64,000 nt of DNA, taken from positions 5,270,001 through 5,334,000 of the forward strand of contig NC_019678.1 in assembly GCF_000316665.1 (NCBI RefSeq), in the 5' to 3' direction. This DNA is from Rivularia sp. PCC 7116 (GTDB lineage Bacteria; Cyanobacteriota; Cyanobacteriia; Cyanobacteriales; Nostocaceae). Position 1 is the first letter of the stretch. Each line of letters starts with the position of its first letter. The notes beneath the pieces are model-generated. The model was not told where the DNA came from. It saw only the letters and a list, made by a program, of their open reading frames with translations, and ran no database searches. Below, in pieces: positions 61,137 through 64,000 of this stretch. The translations under genes were made by a program, and so were the position numbers.

Positions 61137-62570
61137 ATGAATAATTTTGCGACTTTCACAAAATTGCCTCCTTTAAGTTTGTTAAGACACTTGTCTAGTT
61201 GCTTTGAGAATACTTGCTTACAAGTTCAAAGCCATTCAGTTAACTGGTGGATTTACTTAGAAGAAGGAAAAATCGCTTACGCAACTCATTCAATAGAACC
61301 TTTTGACAGGCTGGAGCGTCATCTACGTCGGCTTTCAGTTCAGGTTCCAGCTTTAACCAGTGAAATTCGCGTACAGTTACGCATGATGTTTGAGCCGGAT
61401 TCCCTGCGGAAGCCGGATAAAGCTGTAGACAATTCTTCAGAATCAATATCTTCTCAACAACCATCTGATTATCAAGCTATTTGCTGGCTAATTGCTCAAA
61501 GATATCTAAATCCGACTCAAGCAGCTATATTAATTCAAGAATTAGTTAAAGAAGTTATTGAATCATTTTTATTAATACAAAAAGGTACTTACGAATTTCA
61601 TCAGAATTTAAGTTTATCTCCAAAAATTTGCCGACTTGATGCCGAAAAGTTATTATTATTTTCTCAGGAAAGGTTGCATTCTTGGCACGATTTGAATCCA
61701 CAAATTACTTCTCCATTTCAGCGTCCTTATCTGTGGATTAATACAAACACTCAAGTACAAAAAATCTCGGAGATTCAACCAAATCTAGTCAATTGGATGA
61801 AGGGATTTAGCTTGCGTCATCTTGCTGTAATTATGAATCAAGATGAACTTGTATTAGCACGAAGTTTATACCCTCATATCCAAAGTGGAGCTATTCTACT
61901 GCACGAACCAGATCCACCTTTTGATAAGCTTCCTAAAACTGATACTTTATTATTTGGACCTCCTGTTAAGGTAAAGCAAGATAAAAAAGAGGAAATAACT
62001 GATTCTAAAGAAACTAAAGTAGAGACAAAGCCGGAAACAAATACTAAACAAAAACAGAACGTTGCCGTTACAAAGCAGCAGATACCTGTTAATAAAGTAA
62101 CAATTAAACAGGAAACAAAGCCTTCTTCTATAGAGAAAGCTGACAAACAGGCGCAAGTAGATAATATTAAGCCTATTCCTCCTGGGACAACCGTATCACC
62201 GCAGAAAGTTTATAAAATTGTTTCTGTTGATGATAGTCCGGTAATGCTTAAAGAAATTAGCCGCTTCCTGGAAGACGAAAGTTTTTCTGTTGTAACTATT
62301 GATAATCCTTTGAAAGCTGTGATGTCAATTATTAGGCATCAGCCAGATTTAATTTTATTAGATTTAAATATGGAAGGCATTGACGGTTATGAATTGTGTC
62401 GGATAATACGAAACAATTCAAAATTCAAAAACACTCCCATTATTATGGTTACGGGAAGTAAAGGATTTGTGGATAAAGTCAAGGCAAGATTAATGGGAGC
62501 AAGTGGTTATTTGACTAAACCTTTTACTCGTGCAGATTTACTCAAAATAGTATTTATGCATTTGACTTGA
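61137..62570 (+). CDS. PATAN-domain response regulator (PatA/PixG/HmpA-type)
   Basis: The 477-residue protein has an N-terminal DUF4388/PATAN-like region. It begins MNNFATFTKLPPLSLLRHLSSCF and has the WWIYLEEGKIAYATH motif near residues 37-51. A Lys/Glu/Thr-rich linker (about 275-345) follows. The C-terminal receiver domain (about 357-477) has acidic pair D365-D366, phosphoacceptor D409 (LLDLNMEG) and K461 (YLTKPF). This layout is shared by PatA (heterocyst pattern), PixG and HmpA (phototaxis and hormogonium motility). The next gene is a CheY-like regulator, as in pixG-pixH and hmpA-hmpB loci. CheW, MCP and CheA partners are absent here. The role is thus either motility or pattern control. 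Confidence 0.88.
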   Translation: MNNFATFTKLPPLSLLRHLSSCFENTCLQVQSHSVNWWIYLEEGKIAYATHSIEPFDRLERHLRRLSVQVPALTSEIRVQLRMMFEPDSLRKPDKAVDNSSESISSQQPSDYQAICWLIAQRYLNPTQAAILIQELVKEVIESFLLIQKGTYEFHQNLSLSPKICRLDAEKLLLFSQERLHSWHDLNPQITSPFQRPYLWINTNTQVQKISEIQPNLVNWMKGFSLRHLAVIMNQDELVLARSLYPHIQSGAILLHEPDPPFDKLPKTDTLLFGPPVKVKQDKKEEITDSKETKVETKPETNTKQKQNVAVTKQQIPVNKVTIKQETKPSSIEKADKQAQVDNIKPIPPGTTVSPQKVYKIVSVDDSPVMLKEISRFLEDESFSVVTIDNPLKAVMSIIRHQPDLILLDLNMEGIDGYELCRIIRNNSKFKNTPIIMVTGSKGFVDKVKARLMGASGYLTKPFTRADLLKIVFMHLT

Positions 62571-62662
62571 TTAATTGTAGCAATATCAGCTATAACTCAT
62601 TGTTCAAGACATCGATATGGTTCAAGCAAATTACTACTGAATATAGATATTGAGGACACAAA

Positions 62663-63025
62663 ATGGCTACAGTTTTAGTTGTTGAAGATACTCCTTCTCA
62701 ACTGGAGTTAATGAACATCTTTTTACAGGAAGGTGGATATGAGGTCATTAGAGCAACTGATGCTAAAGACGGCTTAGAAAAAGCTCTGCTATATCAACCA
62801 GATGCAATTATTACAGACGTTGTCATGCCGGGAATGAGCGGTTTTGAATTTTGTCGTAAGCTAAAACGTAACTTAGATACAAAAAAGATACCGATTATTT
62901 TTTGTAGTTCTAAAAACAAAGATATTGACCGCATTTGGGGAATGAGGCAAGGGGCTGATTTTTATCTCACGAAACCTTTCACCAGACAGCAACTAATCGG
63001 TGCTGTAAAATCAGTTGTTATTTAA
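62663..63025 (+). CDS. CheY-like single-domain response regulator (PixH/HmpB-type)
   Basis: The 120-residue protein is a lone receiver domain with all key residues: E8-D9, phosphoacceptor D52 (IITDVVMPG) and K104 (YLTKPF). It starts MATVLVVEDTPSQLELM. It receives phosphate from a histidine kinase and acts by binding a partner. It is 92 bp after the PATAN-REC gene on the same strand, the order of the pixG-pixH and hmpA-hmpB pairs, in which both are targets of one CheA-like kinase. No kinase is seen nearby. A GAGGACAC ribosome site precedes the ATG. Confidence 0.92.
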   Translation: MATVLVVEDTPSQLELMNIFLQEGGYEVIRATDAKDGLEKALLYQPDAIITDVVMPGMSGFEFCRKLKRNLDTKKIPIIFCSSKNKDIDRIWGMRQGADFYLTKPFTRQQLIGAVKSVVI

Positions 63026-63565
63026 TAATTCCACCGAACTTAATTTATTCTATAGTGTATCTACCTAAAATTCAATATTGCTTTCCAACTGCGTTAACAA
63101 AGATTAACGCTTAATTTTTGCCATTTAATAATCTGACACTTATTAATTTTATAACTTTTCAAACTTATCTAACTTGATAATATAAAAAATACTATATATC
63201 TATGTTTTTTGTTATACAATTTCTCTAAATACTATTTAGCTGAAAACTGATAGTTTTAAATAATTGATACCGAAGATAATGTTTGTTTAATTACTTATTA
63301 AATTACTAGTACCAAACTTTATTGACAAGCTCGATCCGCATCAGCAACCTAGTTTTTTTGTAAAAATCGGGCTTATTCACGATTGAAATTTGTGCAAATC
63401 TTGCGATAAAAAACGGATAATTGAGATTGCAATACTCGTGAATTGGATTAACCCGGTAAAAACAAGAATGCCTCATTCCCCATTGCCAATACTCCATTCC
63501 CATTTAAAATAGTTTTTGCGTGTTTATTTAATCGCTATTTTTAATCGGATAATCATAGATATTCC
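63026..63565. other. Intergenic region before pheT
   Basis: This is 540 bp of AT-rich DNA without a gene. Near 63470-63500 are short C/T-rich heptamer-like units (CCATTCC, CCATTGCC). The promoter of pheT should lie in the right part. I see no T-box or attenuator hairpin. Confidence 0.4.
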
Positions 63566-64000
63566 ATGCGTATTTCTTTAAATTGGTTGCAAGAGCTTGT
63601 AGAGTTACGTTTAAACCCAGAAGAACTAGCAGAAACACTGACAATGGCGGGGTTTGAAGTAGAAGATATTGAGGATCGTCGCACTTGGGCAGATGGTGTT
63701 GTAATCGGGAAAGTTGTCGAACGAGAACAACATCCAAATGCTGACAAATTAAGCGTTTGTCAAGTTGATGTCGGGAAGGGCGAAAATTTAAATATCGTCT
63801 GCGGTGCTGCTAACGTCCGTGCAGATATATATGTGCCTGTTGCAACAGTAGGTACTTACTTACCGAATAAAGATTTGAAGATTAAACCCGCTAAATTACG
63901 CGGGGTACCTTCTCAAGGAATGATTTGTTCTTTGGAGGAGTTGGGTTTACCTACCGATGTAGATGGTATTCATATTTTTTCTGGGGATAACATCCAAATT
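63566..64000 (+). CDS. pheT: Phenylalanyl-tRNA synthetase beta subunit, 5' part (partial)
   Basis: A reading frame starts at ATG 63566 and runs off the window after 145 codons. The protein begins [14 protein letters not shown]. It then shows the tRNA-binding (EMAP/OB-fold) domain typical of Phe[22 protein letters not shown] (residues 44-64), [18 protein letters not shown] and [17 protein letters not shown]. PheT forms an alpha2-beta2 complex with PheS and loads tRNA-Phe. The beta subunit holds the editing site in a later part not visible here. PheS is not in the window, as is usual in cyanobacteria where pheS and pheT are unlinked. The frame is unbroken to the window end. Confidence 0.96.
   Translation, partial: MRISLNWLQELVELRLNPEELAETLTMAGFEVEDIEDRRTWADGVVIGKVVEREQHPNADKLSVCQVDVGKGENLNIVCGAANVRADIYVPVATVGTYLPNKDLKIKPAKLRGVPSQGMICSLEELGLPTDVDGIHIFSGDNIQI

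Overview
The window is a piece of a filamentous, heterocyst-forming cyanobacterial chromosome. Cyanobacterial markers are CP12, a ChlH/BchH-type chelatase subunit, PATAN-REC and CheY-like regulators, several cyanobacteria-type hypothetical proteins, more than a dozen GCGATCGC (HIP1) octamers, and 7-bp tandem repeats (STRRs) between genes. The best lineage marker is a 17-gene co-oriented polysaccharide cluster that includes HepC- and HepA-like genes. It resembles the heterocyst envelope polysaccharide (HEP) island known from Anabaena/Nostoc. The DNA is AT-rich with long intergenic spacers. I see no transposase, integrase, prophage, cas gene, tRNA or rRNA.

Layout. Positions 1-5.7 kb hold translation and repair genes: the rpsB 3' end, tsf, a conserved hypothetical gene and recG. 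Positions 5.9-18 kb are a mosaic of single genes: a TerB-like acidic protein, a cation efflux transporter, guaA, DUF3177, cp12, a FIST-domain protein, a metallophosphoesterase and a DUF6745 protein. Positions 18-23 kb hold trmB, an HD-domain protein and the set upp - urc4 (DUF1688) - urc1 (GTP cyclohydrolase II-like), which matches the core enzymes of the URC uracil-degradation pathway. Positions 23.3-32.2 kb hold a TPR protein, a periplasmic-binding-protein-like protein, a large ChlH/BchH paralogue, a secreted von Willebrand type D protein and a peptidoglycan amidase.

Positions 32.3-54.9 kb are the HEP-like island, all on the minus strand. In transcription order it runs: nucleotide-sugar synthesis and modification (cytidylyltransferase, LhgO-like oxidase, epimerase, 3,5-epimerase, SAF-domain reductase), a glycosyltransferase, a PIG-L deacetylase, a second glycosyltransferase, a Wzc-like chain-length/tyrosine-kinase protein, HepC (initiating sugar-phosphate transferase), HepA (ABC exporter), five glycosyltransferases and an O-antigen-polymerase-like protein. 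Together these can build, polymerise and export one polysaccharide.

Positions 56.8-60.5 kb carry a VWA - PP2C - kinase signalling triad of the TerY-P type. Positions 61.1-63.0 kb carry a PATAN-REC regulator and a CheY-like regulator. The window ends in the first 145 codons of pheT.

Non-coding structure is rich. A 144-bp MITE-like element (39645-39788) has terminal inverted repeats and an exact 8-bp target duplication. A related but degraded copy lies at about 55.8-55.95 kb. A 96-bp element at 8278-8373 can fold as a three-way junction. There are several perfect palindromes, and a related G/C-run repeat sits inside the ChlH-like coding sequence.
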